Shown here: positions 35,501 to 43,067 of the stretch, one piece after another | How positions within the stretch are numbered: the first letter of the stretch is position 1 | Layout of the letters: the number at the start of each line of letters is the position of its first letter | Source of the DNA: CADEED01 sp963839685 | GTDB taxonomy: Bacteria > Pseudomonadota > Gammaproteobacteria > Steroidobacterales > Steroidobacteraceae | Reading direction: 5' to 3' | DNA: 64,000 nucleotides | Assembly: GCA_963839685.1 (NCBI GenBank) | Contig: CAWIVS010000011.1 | Location: forward strand, 930,001-994,000 | The notes under the pieces: model-generated | Told to the model about the DNA's origin: nothing | The model's database searches: none | What the model saw: the letters and a program-made list of their open reading frames with translations, nothing else | Program-made: the position numbers and the translations under genes

Positions 35501-35858
35501 GGGCATTACCCGCATCACGTGGGCGACGGGGCCGTTCGGCGTCAGCCTGCGGCATCGTTTCGTCGACAGCGTGACGACGGACCGCTACGTGCTGCCGTAC
35601 CGGGTCGATCCGGCACCGCCCACGCTGCCGACATTGGCGCAGTTTACGAACCCGAAGCTCGATGCGATGAACTACATCGACCTTTCGTTCACCTTCGACA
35701 TCGGCGACAAGGGCGAGATCGTCGCCACCGTCAACAATGTCTTTGACGAAGATCCGCCGATCATCGTCGGCCAGGGCGGCTACGGTAATACGTTCCCCGC
35801 GACTTACGATTACGCGGGCATGACGGTGTTCCTGGGAGTCAACTTCAAGTCGTTCTGA
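32565..35858 (+). CDS. Chimeric ORF: DUF1537 kinase front joined to TonB-dependent receptor barrel
   Basis: One uninterrupted frame of 1097 codons. Residues 1 to about 275 are the N-terminal domain of a DUF1537 four-carbon/sugar-acid kinase (LIVADDLTGAADSGVAFAQ, FKKIDSTLRGQPAAEIAAL, VICDSENDDDL, GFYIGTAGLAKAL, IAIGSP). From about residue 280 onward it is a Caulobacter/Xanthomonas-type receptor barrel (LTVGGNFAEGRGNAVVSLNY, FAFRGQFQRAIRAPNIADLY, TFGVVFTPEFAPGLAVTIDY, NNVFDEDPPII) ending in YAGMTVFLGVNFKSF. The kinase C-terminal nucleotide domain and the receptor signal peptide, TonB box and plug are all missing. The junction lies near 33380-33420. It starts by TGATG overlap with KdgT. Without a signal peptide the barrel could not reach the outer membrane. 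A deletion or misassembly is likely. Confidence 0.8.
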   Translation: MPDRWLIVADDLTGAADSGVAFAQRGWVTDVSWGEAPLGEDAAVWAFDADSRRCACGEAGRRHRDALRRCLTPDRLLFKKIDSTLRGQPAAEIAALCATLQEFGRATLGIFAPANPAMGRSTRDGYVFVRGEPLERTETWRREHSYENADLAAILASAGLRPIKLPLAQVRAEVPELRAALHSITAEAAHKPGTIVICDSENDDDLCRVADIARGLAATGFYIGTAGLAKALAAQNPQPEPRVTRLEPTTRGTLIAIGSPAQESRAAARKLAVYLNVDLTVGGNFAEGRGNAVVSLNYYKREGFTRQDRGDWAELPYGEACVTADTWSDSVIGVANGSNALGCEASGGKMGFIFSGSGDIPNGRFTIPTGVRSLPAVSTALTNAGLAGMGDNGFTFDDAGVTQRLTQRPADDFNLTLYNYLQVPQERWMLNAFTHYEFAPKATGYMEFHFSNNRVDQQLTQANIGGDFLVNVNNPYLDANMQEVLRQMDLAETGPRTLQQGPIAYTTTPADGLAVLTAGRRLVELPFRHNVDDHNVWRVAAGLKGDLGDASDKFFRNLSYDVYYTFARSEDSSRQEGAASRSRYAASLLASGTNPPVSNIFGQNLSEAAVNAIKINATNVTNAEQQVAAATLGGEAFELPAGAVNFSVGAEWRTAEAQYIPDEYLRSGDVVGFNPGLPTAGDVTSKELFAEVRVPILADIPLVQNLSLNGAYRSSDYDLEGVGRVSTYLYGLDWRLNESFAFRGQFQRAIRAPNIADLYGGLQLNFPTLTDPCSSRNTANQTEEVRQLCIATGVPAASVFTAGVQPDNIIPSRSGGNANLQEESSDTKTFGVVFTPEFAPGLAVTIDYFDITLDDAIAQLGGGAQNTLNLCYITVQDASSDFCQAVHRNPATGAITVPFSLDVLQANIGRLETSGIDLQARYGWDVGWGGEGGSHFDISTAWTKTDEFTVTPMQAVPQNKNECVGAYGATCGEPIPELKGITRITWATGPFGVSLRHRFVDSVTTDRYVLPYRVDPAPPTLPTLAQFTNPKLDAMNYIDLSFTFDIGDKGEIVATVNNVFDEDPPIIVGQGGYGNTFPATYDYAGMTVFLGVNFKSF

Positions 35859-35861
35859 TCA

Positions 35862-35939
35862 AACGCCGCCATGAGGGCGGCGTTCGGTGTTCCCCGACCA
35901 GGCGCGACGTAGTAAGTACGTCGCGCCTTTTCTTTTTTT
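35862..35939 (+). terminator. Tandem intrinsic terminators after the receptor ORF
   Basis: First hairpin: AACGCCGCC (35862-35870) with GGCGGCGTT (35876-35884). Second: GGCGCGACGTA (35901-35911) with TACGTCGCGCC (35917-35927), loop GTAAG, followed by TTTTCTTTTTTT. The second is a textbook rho-independent terminator and closes the KdgT-receptor transcript. Confidence 0.85.
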
Positions 35940-36327
35940 CGCGCAGCGTCGTGATGCTGCACGGGGCGCCTCAGTAGTTAGACCCGCATCGCATGCCGCC
36001 GCGGCAGGTGGATTTTCGGCTGTTAGCGTTACCACCCGTCATGTGACATAACATGCCCTCAGGATGCGATTCGAGGGCCTCAAATGCCACGTCTTGACAA
36101 CATTTCTGCACGCAACTGACTCATCCTGACTGATAGTGCGTGTCGATGATCAAGAAAGATTGATATCTCGGAGTACAATGACACCGGTTTCTGGGATCGT
36201 GCAACTCCGCATCCCAACCTCGTCTGAAAAACGCACGTTGTCCGCGCTCTGTGCGCTTTTCGACACAGGGACGCCGCTGGCACCCCTTCGCCGGCGGCGT
36301 CCCACCTTCTAACTACCTTGCCGTGGA
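35940..36327. other. 388-base gap, A+T-rich, with one hairpin
   Basis: No coding segment is convincing. The stretch 36030-36200 is A+T-richer than average and contains a TTGACA (36094-36099) without a matching -10. A hairpin GGGACGCCGC (36268-36277) with GCGGCGTCCC (36294-36303) probably terminates the minus-strand lldD gene. CTAACTA at 36309-36315 and TAGTTAG at 35975-35981 belong to the dispersed heptamer family. Confidence 0.5.
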
Positions 36328-37467
36328 TCAGGTCCGCGGGACGAGAATGTCCCGGGTCACGTTGCGGACATCATTGGCGCCGGTCAGGGCCAGGCTGACT
36401 GCCAGTTCCTTGCGGATGATGTCGAGGGCGAGCGTGACGCCCGCTTCGCCGCGCGCGGCGAGTGCGTACAGAAAGGACTTGCCGATGAGGCAGCCGTTGG
36501 CGCCGAGCGCCAGCGCCTTGAGCACGTCCTGGCCGGTACGCACGCCGCCGTCGAAGAGAATTTCGCAGCGTCCGGCCACCGCGTCGACGACCTCCGGCAG
36601 CGCCGAGATCGTCGAACGGGTGCCATCGAGCTGGCGGCCACCATGGTTCGAAACCACCATGGCGTCAACACCGTGTTCGACCGCCAGCCTGGCGTCCTCG
36701 GCGTCGAGAATTCCCTTGATGATGATCTTGCGCGGCCACTGCTCACGCAGCCACGCGAGGTCCTTCCAGGTGACAGTGGGATCGAACTGTTGCGCGATCC
36801 ACTCGGACAGAGTCTTGAGCCCGCCCGTACCTTTCATTCGCGCCTCGAGATTGCCGAAGGTGCGGCGCTTGCCGGTCAACACCTTGAGCGCCCAGGTGGG
36901 GCGCATGGCGGTCTCGAATACATTCTTGAGCGTCAGCCGCGGTGGAATGGACAGGCCGTTCTTCGGGTCGCGGCGCCGCAGGCCCTGCACCGGCATGTCG
37001 ACGGTCAGCATGATGGCGGAACAGTTGGCGGCCTGGGCGCGCGCCAGCAGCTCCTGGTTGAAGCCGCGATCGCGCATCAGGTAGACCTGGAACCAGAACG
37101 GCTTGTTCATCGCGCTGCGCACGTCCTCGATCGAACAGATCGACATCGTGGACAGACAGAACGGTACGCCGAACGCATGCGCCGCGCGCGCGCCGAGCAT
37201 CTCGCCATTGGCGTGGAACAGGCCGGTGAGTCCGGTGGGCCCGATGCCGACGGGAATGGTCCATGGTTCGCCGAGAATCGTGGTCGCCAGCTGCTGCTTC
37301 GACACGTCGACCATGACACGCTGGCGCAGCTGGATGGCGTGCAGGTCGTCGAGATTCCGATTGAAGGTGATCTCGTCGTAGGAGCCGCGGTCGGCGTAAT
37401 CGAAGATGGCGCGTGGGACGCGACGGCGCGCGAGTTCGCGCAGATCGGCGATGCTGTTGATGACCAT
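36328..37467 (-). CDS. lldD: FMN-dependent L-lactate dehydrogenase (alpha-hydroxyacid oxidase family)
   Basis: A 379-residue flavoenzyme that oxidises L-lactate to pyruvate at the inner membrane and feeds the quinone pool. The signature VVSNHGGRQLDGTRSTISALP contains the catalytic histidine. FDYADRGSYDEITFNRNLDD, IPVGIGPTGLTGLFHANGE, IIKGILDAEDARLAVEHGVD and EILFDGGVRTGQDVLKALAL complete the TIM barrel. It follows rhaI on the same strand, separated by the inverted repeat at 37472-37593. It would consume the lactate produced by the RhaD dehydrogenase half, so it belongs to the rhamnose pathway. Other hydroxyacids are possible substrates. Confidence 0.85.
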   Translation of the reverse strand: MVINSIADLRELARRRVPRAIFDYADRGSYDEITFNRNLDDLHAIQLRQRVMVDVSKQQLATTILGEPWTIPVGIGPTGLTGLFHANGEMLGARAAHAFGVPFCLSTMSICSIEDVRSAMNKPFWFQVYLMRDRGFNQELLARAQAANCSAIMLTVDMPVQGLRRRDPKNGLSIPPRLTLKNVFETAMRPTWALKVLTGKRRTFGNLEARMKGTGGLKTLSEWIAQQFDPTVTWKDLAWLREQWPRKIIIKGILDAEDARLAVEHGVDAMVVSNHGGRQLDGTRSTISALPEVVDAVAGRCEILFDGGVRTGQDVLKALALGANGCLIGKSFLYALAARGEAGVTLALDIIRKELAVSLALTGANDVRNVTRDILVPRT

Positions 37468-37471
37468 GAAG

Positions 37472-37593
37472 AAGTATGGGGGCAGCCCCCATTTCCTAGC
37501 AAAAGGGGTCAGCCTTCCTCGGGTTGATCCGACCTCTAGAACCCAATGAAGACTGACCCCTTTTGCTAGGAAAGGGGGGCTGCCCCCATTCTT
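37472..37593. repeat. Long near-perfect inverted repeat (REP-like) between rhaI and lldD
   Basis: Arms 37478-37512 and 37553-37587 match as inverted repeats over 35 bases with one mismatch, and the pairing continues imperfectly outward to 37472 and 37593. The inner 21 bases (37492-37512 against 37553-37573) are perfect and contain AAAAGGGGTCAG. Each outer part contains its own palindrome (GGGGGCAGCCCCC, GGGGGCTGCCCCC). The 40-base loop is unpaired. The arms resemble RAYT-associated REP elements. The element ends inside the rhaI stop codon and 4 bases before the lldD start, so it lies in the operon leader. Confidence 0.8.
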
Positions 37594-38890
37594 AAACTAT
37601 GCCACCACCGAGGCTTTGTTTGCCCGGCCTCGCCTGGCCGCAGTGCGCGCGGTAGCCGCTGGCGCGGTAGGTCGCCACCGGATCGATCGCGCCACCCTTC
37701 GACACGCGTGCCTGGCCGAGAATGGGCGTGACATCCGTGGTAAATCCGCGCTTCAGGGTCTGCGCCGCCATGAGCACGTCGTTGGCCATGCGGTATTCGT
37801 GCAGCTTTGACCGCTCGACGATCAGCGCCTGCGCGTAGGCGCGCTGTAGTTCGATGGCGCTGGTCATCAGACTCTCGATCGGGTCCGTGACATTGTGCGA
37901 CTGGTCGAGCATGTGCGCCGGGTTGAAGTTCGCTGCCTTGGCGAGCTCCGCTTCCACCAGCTCGTTGAACACCAGGAACAGGCGGAACGGTTCGATCGAG
38001 CCTGCATCCAGGTCGTCGTCGCCGTATTTCGAGTCGTTGAAGTGAAAGCCGCCCAGGCGGCGCGCATGCACCAGCCGCGCCACGATCATTTCGATGTTGA
38101 CGTTGGGTGCGTGGTGCCCGAGGTCGACCAGGCAGAAAGCCTTCGGCCCCAGCGTCTGGGCCGCCATGAGCGAGCTGCCCCAGTCCTGGATGACGGTGGC
38201 GTAGAACGAAGGCTCATACATCTTGTGCTCGATGAACATCCGCCAGTCGTCGGGCAACGCCTTGTAGATGGTCGCGGTCGACTCGAGGTAACGCTCGAAC
38301 GCGCGGCCGAGATGCGACTGGCCGGGAAAGTTCGCGCCATCGCCGATCCAGACGGTCAGCGCCTTCGAGCCGAGTCTCTTGCCGGCACTGATGCAGTCGA
38401 TGTTGTGCGCGACAGCCTGCGCACGCACCGCGGCGTCGGTATGCGTGAGGCTGCCGTATTTATAGGAGAGCGGCTGACCAGCCTGGTCCTGGAAGGTATT
38501 GGAGTTCATCGCATCGAAGCCCAGCCCGAGCGCCGCGGCGTGTTCGCGCAACGCGTTGAAATCGTCGGTGCGATCCCAGGGCAGATGCAGCGATACGGTC
38601 GGCGTGGCACGGGTCATGCGATGAATCACGCCGCAGTCCTCGAGCTTCTCGAAAACATTGCGCGGCTCGCCGGGTCCGGGGAAGCGCCCGAAGCGCGTGC
38701 CGCCGGTGCCCACACCCCACGACGGGATGGCTACCCGGAAATTGGCCACGGCGCGCGTGACTTCGTCGATGGCGACGCCGCGCCGTTCGAGTTGCGCACC
38801 GAGGGCGGCATAGTCGGCCGCGAGTGCGGCCGCATGCGCCTTGTTGGCCGACGCGATGTAGTTCGCGTCGCGCGGATCGGCGAATGCCAT
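37592..38890 (-). CDS. rhaI: L-rhamnose isomerase (rhizobial RhaI type)
   Basis: A 432-residue cytosolic metal-dependent isomerase converting L-rhamnose to L-rhamnulose. I chose ATG 38890 (MAFADPRDANYIASANKAH), which has GGGAG 6 bases upstream; the longer frame into the intergenic region is noise. FRVAIPSWGVGTGGTRFGRF, THTDAAVRAQAVAHNIDCIS, MFIEHKMYEPSFYATVIQDW, CLVDLGHHAPNVNIEMIVAR and GGFHFNDSKYGDDDLDAGSI carry the metal-binding Glu, Asp and His residues. It lies between rhaD and lldD in the minus-strand operon. The last few residues overlap the inverted repeat. Confidence 0.92.
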   Translation of the reverse strand: MAFADPRDANYIASANKAHAAALAADYAALGAQLERRGVAIDEVTRAVANFRVAIPSWGVGTGGTRFGRFPGPGEPRNVFEKLEDCGVIHRMTRATPTVSLHLPWDRTDDFNALREHAAALGLGFDAMNSNTFQDQAGQPLSYKYGSLTHTDAAVRAQAVAHNIDCISAGKRLGSKALTVWIGDGANFPGQSHLGRAFERYLESTATIYKALPDDWRMFIEHKMYEPSFYATVIQDWGSSLMAAQTLGPKAFCLVDLGHHAPNVNIEMIVARLVHARRLGGFHFNDSKYGDDDLDAGSIEPFRLFLVFNELVEAELAKAANFNPAHMLDQSHNVTDPIESLMTSAIELQRAYAQALIVERSKLHEYRMANDVLMAAQTLKRGFTTDVTPILGQARVSKGGAIDPVATYRASGYRAHCGQARPGKQSLGGGIV

Positions 38891-38912
38891 GAACGACTCC
38901 CCTCGAGAAACT

Positions 38913-41068
38913 TCAGCGCGTGAACGCGGCTGCGTTGCCGGCGTCGACGTTGACGATATTGCCGGTCGACTTGGCGGAACGCTCCGAGGCGAAGAATGCC
39001 ACGGCCTCGGCGACATCTTCAGGATAGACGCTGCGTTTCAGCAGGCTGCGTTCGCGGTACACGGACTCCAGCTCGTCGACACTCTTCTTGTACTGCGCGG
39101 CGCGCTGCTGGGCCCATTCGCCCTGCCAGATGCGCGATCCGCGCAGCACCGCGTCCGGGTTGACCACGTTGACGCGAATGCCCAGCGGTGCGCCCTCGAG
39201 TGCCAGGCAGCGGGCCAGGTGCAGTTCGGCGGCCTTGGCGGTGCAATAAGCGGCGGCGCCAGGGGAGGCGGCCAGCGCGTTCTTCGAACCGATGAACACG
39301 ATCGACCCGCCGATGCCCTGCGACTTGAAGAGCTGGAAGGCCTGCCGCGCGATCAGGAAGTAGCCGGTGGCCAGGATGTCCATGTTCTTTTGCCAGGTCG
39401 CGAGACTGGTCTCGTCGACTGGCGAGGCCGATGCAATGCCGGCGTTGGAAATGCAGATGTCCACGCCGCCGAATTTCCAGGCGCTGTCGCGAAAGCCCGC
39501 GGCCACCGCGTCCTCGCGCGTCACGTCCACCCAGGCGCTGGCGACTACGTCGGAGTTGTATCTCTCGCGCAGCTCGTTTTCAGCCCTGGACAATGCCTCG
39601 CGGTCGATGTCGCACAGCACCACGCAGGCGCCTTCGTCCATGAGCCGCCGCGCGGTGGCGAGGCCGATGCCCCCGGCGCCGCCGGTGATCAGCGCCACAC
39701 GGCCGGCGAGGGCCTTGGGTTTCGACATCCGCTGCAGCTTGGCTTCTTCGAGATCCCAATACTCGATATCGAAGGCTTCCTGTTCCGGAAGGCCACGATA
39801 AGTGGAGACGCTGGCCGCGCCGCGCATGACATTGATGGCGTTGACGTAGAACTCACCGGCGATGCGCGCCGTGGCCTTGTCCGCCGCGAACGTGAGCATG
39901 CCGACCCCAGGCACCAGGTAAACCACCGGATTCGCGTCGCGCATCTTCGGCGAGCCGGGTCGCTTGCAGCGATCGTAGTAGCCGGCGTACCGCGCGCGGT
40001 AAGCCTCGATCGCCGGCTTCAAACGCGCGGTGAGCTCGGCGGGACCCTCGCGAGCCGGATCGAAGGGCAGCACCAGCGGCCAGATCTTGGTGCGCAGGAA
40101 GTGATCGGGACAGGAAGTGCCGAGCGCCGCGAGACTGGCAAGTTTTTCGCCACCCACGAAGTCCAGCACGGTCTCGCTGTCGTCGAAGTGCCCCACCTTG
40201 AATGAAAGTGTGGGGGCTGCACCCGCTTCGGGGGCTGCACCCACACCGAATCCGTTGCCCGAAATCAGTGCCGCGGATGACCGGCATCAGGCCGGCGGCG
40301 ATTTCGCGGCGCCGGTCGATGGTGAGCGCTGGTGTTACCACGCCGCCGAAGGGCCGCTTGCCACGGGCGTGCTTCCGCCAGCCACTGCGTGGCGCGATTG
40401 ATGATGTCGAGCGTGTTCTCGTAACAGTCCCGGGAGCTGTCGCCCCACGTGAACAGTCCATGTGCCTCGAGCACCGCGCCCTTGAGTTTCGGGTTGCTGC
40501 GCGTCAACTCGCGCAACTTGCGTCCCAGTTCATAGCCCGGACGAATCCATGGCAGCCAGCCGATGTCGCCGCCGAAGATTTCCTGGGTCAGGGCCTGCGA
40601 ATCCGCCGAAGCGGCGATCGCGATCAGGGCATCCGGGTGCATGTGATCGACGTGCGCCCGGTCGATGAGACCGTGAAGTGGCGTGTCGATACTCGCGGCG
40701 CGCGGATTCAGGTTGAAGGCGCAATGCGCGTACAGCGGAACCAGGATGCTGTCGCTGTCCTTGCCCCCTTCTTTCGCAGGAGAGTAGAACTTCTCGAGCG
40801 CCCGAAACTTCTCCATGTACAACGTGGAGAAGCCGTCGAGCTTCATGGTGCCGAGGTCACCGCCCGAACCCTTGACCCAGAGCACTTGCATTTCGGCGCC
40901 GGTCAGCGGGTCTTTCTCTTTGAGCTTTGCCGAGGTGTTGCCGCCGCCAAAGTTGGTGATGCGCTTGTCGCTGCCGAGCAGGTTGGATCGATACAGCAAC
41001 AGTTCCGCGGGCGACAGCCGTGCCGCATGGGCATCATCCCAACGATTGTCGATTTCGAGGGTCGTCAC
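38913..41068 (-). pseudogene. rhaD: Rhamnulose-1-phosphate aldolase / lactaldehyde dehydrogenase fusion, frameshifted
   Basis: A bifunctional protein of about 700 residues. The N-terminal class II aldolase (NFGGGNTSAKLKEKDPLTG, HVDHMHPDALIAIAAS, VLEAHGLFTWGDSSRDCYE) cleaves rhamnulose-1-phosphate to dihydroxyacetone phosphate and L-lactaldehyde. The C-terminal short-chain dehydrogenase (VALITGGAGGIGLATARRL, SNAG, active site YCTAK) oxidises lactaldehyde to lactate. GTG 41068 follows GAAGG. The frame changes near 40370 (to GKRPFGGVVTPALTIDRRRE) and near 40270 (to LISGNGFGVGAAPEAGAAP), with no stops in the corrected frame. An extra GAAPEAGAAP peptide from a direct repeat lies between the shifts and the dehydrogenase linker. 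First gene of the minus-strand operon. Confidence 0.88.
40212..40242. repeat. Two 13-bp GGGGGCTGCACCC copies inside rhaD
   Basis: Exact copies at 40212-40224 and 40230-40242, 18 bases apart, encode the in-frame repeat GAAPEAGAAP. They resemble the GGGGGCTGCCCCC core found at 20452-20464 and 37575-37587. Related RhaD proteins, as I recall them, lack this peptide. Confidence 0.7.
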
Positions 41069-41182
41069 GAGGCGCCTTCTGGACCACACTCATCCAATGT
41101 CTCCGGGACGGACCGGCGCTAAAGTACGCGGCAACGGCCTCCTTCAAAGGGAGGCTGTTTAACACACGAAGCCGTCATATAC

Positions 41183-41210
41183 AATCAATCACGTTCAGAA
41201 TCGATCACGG
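41183..41210. promoter_or_regulatory. Direct-repeat candidate operator between rhaD and rhaR
   Basis: AATCAATCACGT (41183-41194) and AATCGATCACGG (41199-41210) match at 10 of 12 positions and are spaced 16 bases apart. They lie 18 bases before the rhaR start and in the shared promoter region. DeoR-type repressors often bind such direct repeats. Candidate RhaR operator. Confidence 0.5.
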
Positions 41211-41227
41211 GGCGTAGCGGGGGACCG

Positions 41228-42031
41228 ATGCTGGAGAAAGAGCGCCATAACCTGATCCTCAAGCTGGTCGAAGAACGCTCGATCGTGAGCGTCGGGGACT
41301 TGCTGGATCTGCTCGGGGCCTCCGAGGCCACGATACGCCGCGACATCAATGCGCTGGCGGAAAAAGGCGAGGTCAAGCGCATCCGCGGCGGGGCCGAGGC
41401 CGTGCGGCCGCGGTACCAGCCGCACCTGGTGGGCATGCCATTCGCCATGAGCCAGGACGTGAGCGTCCCGCAGAAACGTGCCATCGCGCGCGCCGCGGCG
41501 GCACTGATCGCACCCGGTGAGAGCATCATCATCAATGGCGGGACCACCACCTACGCGCTGGTGGAATTCCTCGAGAACTCGGAGCTCGACATCCTCACCA
41601 ACTCCTTCCCGATCGCCGCCAAGCTGTTTGCCACCAGCCGCAATCGCATCACGCTGCCGGGTGGCACGATCTTCCGCGAACAGAACATCGTGTTGTCGCC
41701 GTTCGAGAACGACACCATCGAGAGCTTCTGGGGCAACAAGCTGTTCGTTGGATGTTACGGGCTGAACCGCTTCGGCATGATGGAAGCCGACCCGCTGATC
41801 GTGCAGGCGCAGACCAAACTACTGAAGCGCAGCGAACACGTCATCGTGATGGCCGACAGCTCCAAGTTGCGTCGCAAGTCCGCGATGATCGTGGCCGGGC
41901 TCGATCGCATCAATACCATCGTCACCGACGATGGCGCGCGGCCCGAGGAACTCGAGGATTTTCGCAGCGCGGGCATCAAGGTGATCGTCGCCAAGGTGAC
42001 GCCCGAAGACGAGATGAAGAAGATCGCCTGA
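41228..42031 (+). CDS. rhaR: DeoR-family rhamnose regulator
   Basis: A 267-residue repressor. The N-terminal winged helix reads RHNLILKLVEERSIVSVGDL, SEATIRRDINALAEKGEVKR and IRGGAEAV. The C-terminal sugar-phosphate sensor has IINGGTTTYALVEFLEN, ITLPGGTIFREQNIV, FVGCYGLNRFGMMEADPL and VIVMADSSKL. It opens the rhaSTPQK operon and faces rhaD. In Rhizobium the DeoR-type regulator in this position controls both directions of the rhamnose locus, which fits the direct repeats upstream. The inducer is probably a phosphorylated rhamnulose. Confidence 0.88.
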   Translation: MLEKERHNLILKLVEERSIVSVGDLLDLLGASEATIRRDINALAEKGEVKRIRGGAEAVRPRYQPHLVGMPFAMSQDVSVPQKRAIARAAAALIAPGESIIINGGTTTYALVEFLENSELDILTNSFPIAAKLFATSRNRITLPGGTIFREQNIVLSPFENDTIESFWGNKLFVGCYGLNRFGMMEADPLIVQAQTKLLKRSEHVIVMADSSKLRRKSAMIVAGLDRINTIVTDDGARPEELEDFRSAGIKVIVAKVTPEDEMKKIA

Positions 42032-42060
42032 GCAATCCGAAACTATCCCGAGGTACACGC

Positions 42061-43050
42061 GTGAGAACTATCGTTGTCGCGGCCGCCTGCGCCGCACTGG
42101 TCGCGGTCGCGGGTTGTGGAAACCGCCAGCCGGCGGAGCCCGGTCGCACCCGCGTGGGGCTGGTGGCCAAGTCGCTGGGCAACGGATTCTTCGACGCGGT
42201 GAACAAGGGCGCCCAGGAGGCCGGCAAGGAGCTCGACGCCGAAGTGATCTTCGTCGGACCGACCACGCCCACCGCCGAAGGGCAGATCGAGACGCTGAAT
42301 TCCCTGATTGCGCAGCGCGTGGATGCGATCGCGGTGTCCGCCAACGATCCGGACGCGCTGGTGCATACGCTCAAGAAGGCGCGCGATCGCGGTATCAAAG
42401 TGGTCTCCTATGATTCGGCGGTCGCGCAGGCCGGCCGTCTCGTGCACCTGGCGCCGTCCTCGGACCAGCTCATCGGCGAGACCGTGGTCGCGCTGACCGC
42501 GGAGCTCGCCGGCGGCCCGGGAAAATTCGCGGTGGTGTCCGCCACTCCCACTTCGACCAATCAGAATTCCTGGCTGGCCGAAATGCGCAAGGCGCTGGCG
42601 CAGCATCCCGGTCTCGAGTTGGTCAGCGTGGTGTACGGCGATGATGTCTCCGACAAGTCGTACCGCGAGGCGGTGGCGCTGATTCAGCAGCACCCCGACC
42701 TGGCCGTGATCGTCAGTATCAGCTCGGTGGGCATCGTGGCCACGGCACGCGCCGTGGAGGACCAGGGCCTCACCGGCAAGATCAAAGTCACCGGACTCGG
42801 ATTGCCCTCGGAGCTCGCAGGTTACGTGCAGAAGGGCGTAGTGCCGAAATTCGCGATCTGGAATCCCATCGATCTCGGCTACACCGCCACACAGATCGCG
42901 ACGCGCCTGGCGCGAGGCGAAGACCCGGCGAAACCCGTGGCCGCCGGGCGCATGGGCGCGGTGACCTTCGCCGCGGACGGCGTGGGCGCCATGAGCAAGC
43001 CGTTCATCTACGACGCCAGCAACGTGGCGGAATTCGCAAAGATCTTCTGA
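42061..43050 (+). CDS. rhaS: Rhamnose ABC transporter substrate-binding protein
   Basis: A 329-residue periplasmic-binding-protein-type lipoprotein starting at GTG 42061 (signal VVAAACAALVAVAGCG with lipobox). RVGLVAKSLGNGFFDAVNKG, EVIFVGPTTPTAEGQIETLN, RVDAIAVSANDPDALVHTLK and VVSYDSAVA are the type I sugar-binding pattern of the rhizobial RhaS/LsrB group. It hands L-rhamnose to RhaPQ. It lies 29 bases after rhaR in a tight operon. Confidence 0.85.
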   Translation: MRTIVVAAACAALVAVAGCGNRQPAEPGRTRVGLVAKSLGNGFFDAVNKGAQEAGKELDAEVIFVGPTTPTAEGQIETLNSLIAQRVDAIAVSANDPDALVHTLKKARDRGIKVVSYDSAVAQAGRLVHLAPSSDQLIGETVVALTAELAGGPGKFAVVSATPTSTNQNSWLAEMRKALAQHPGLELVSVVYGDDVSDKSYREAVALIQQHPDLAVIVSISSVGIVATARAVEDQGLTGKIKVTGLGLPSELAGYVQKGVVPKFAIWNPIDLGYTATQIATRLARGEDPAKPVAAGRMGAVTFAADGVGAMSKPFIYDASNVAEFAKIF

Positions 43051-43067
43051 CGGCCGGATTCGTTCAC

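Noticed and set aside
36061..36140. A sigma-70 promoter around TTGACA at 36094
   Set aside because: No acceptable -10 lies 16-18 bases downstream, and no plus-strand gene follows.
37472..37593. An insertion sequence or short transposon
   Set aside because: There is no coding capacity between the arms and no target-site duplication is visible; a REP-like palindrome explains it better.
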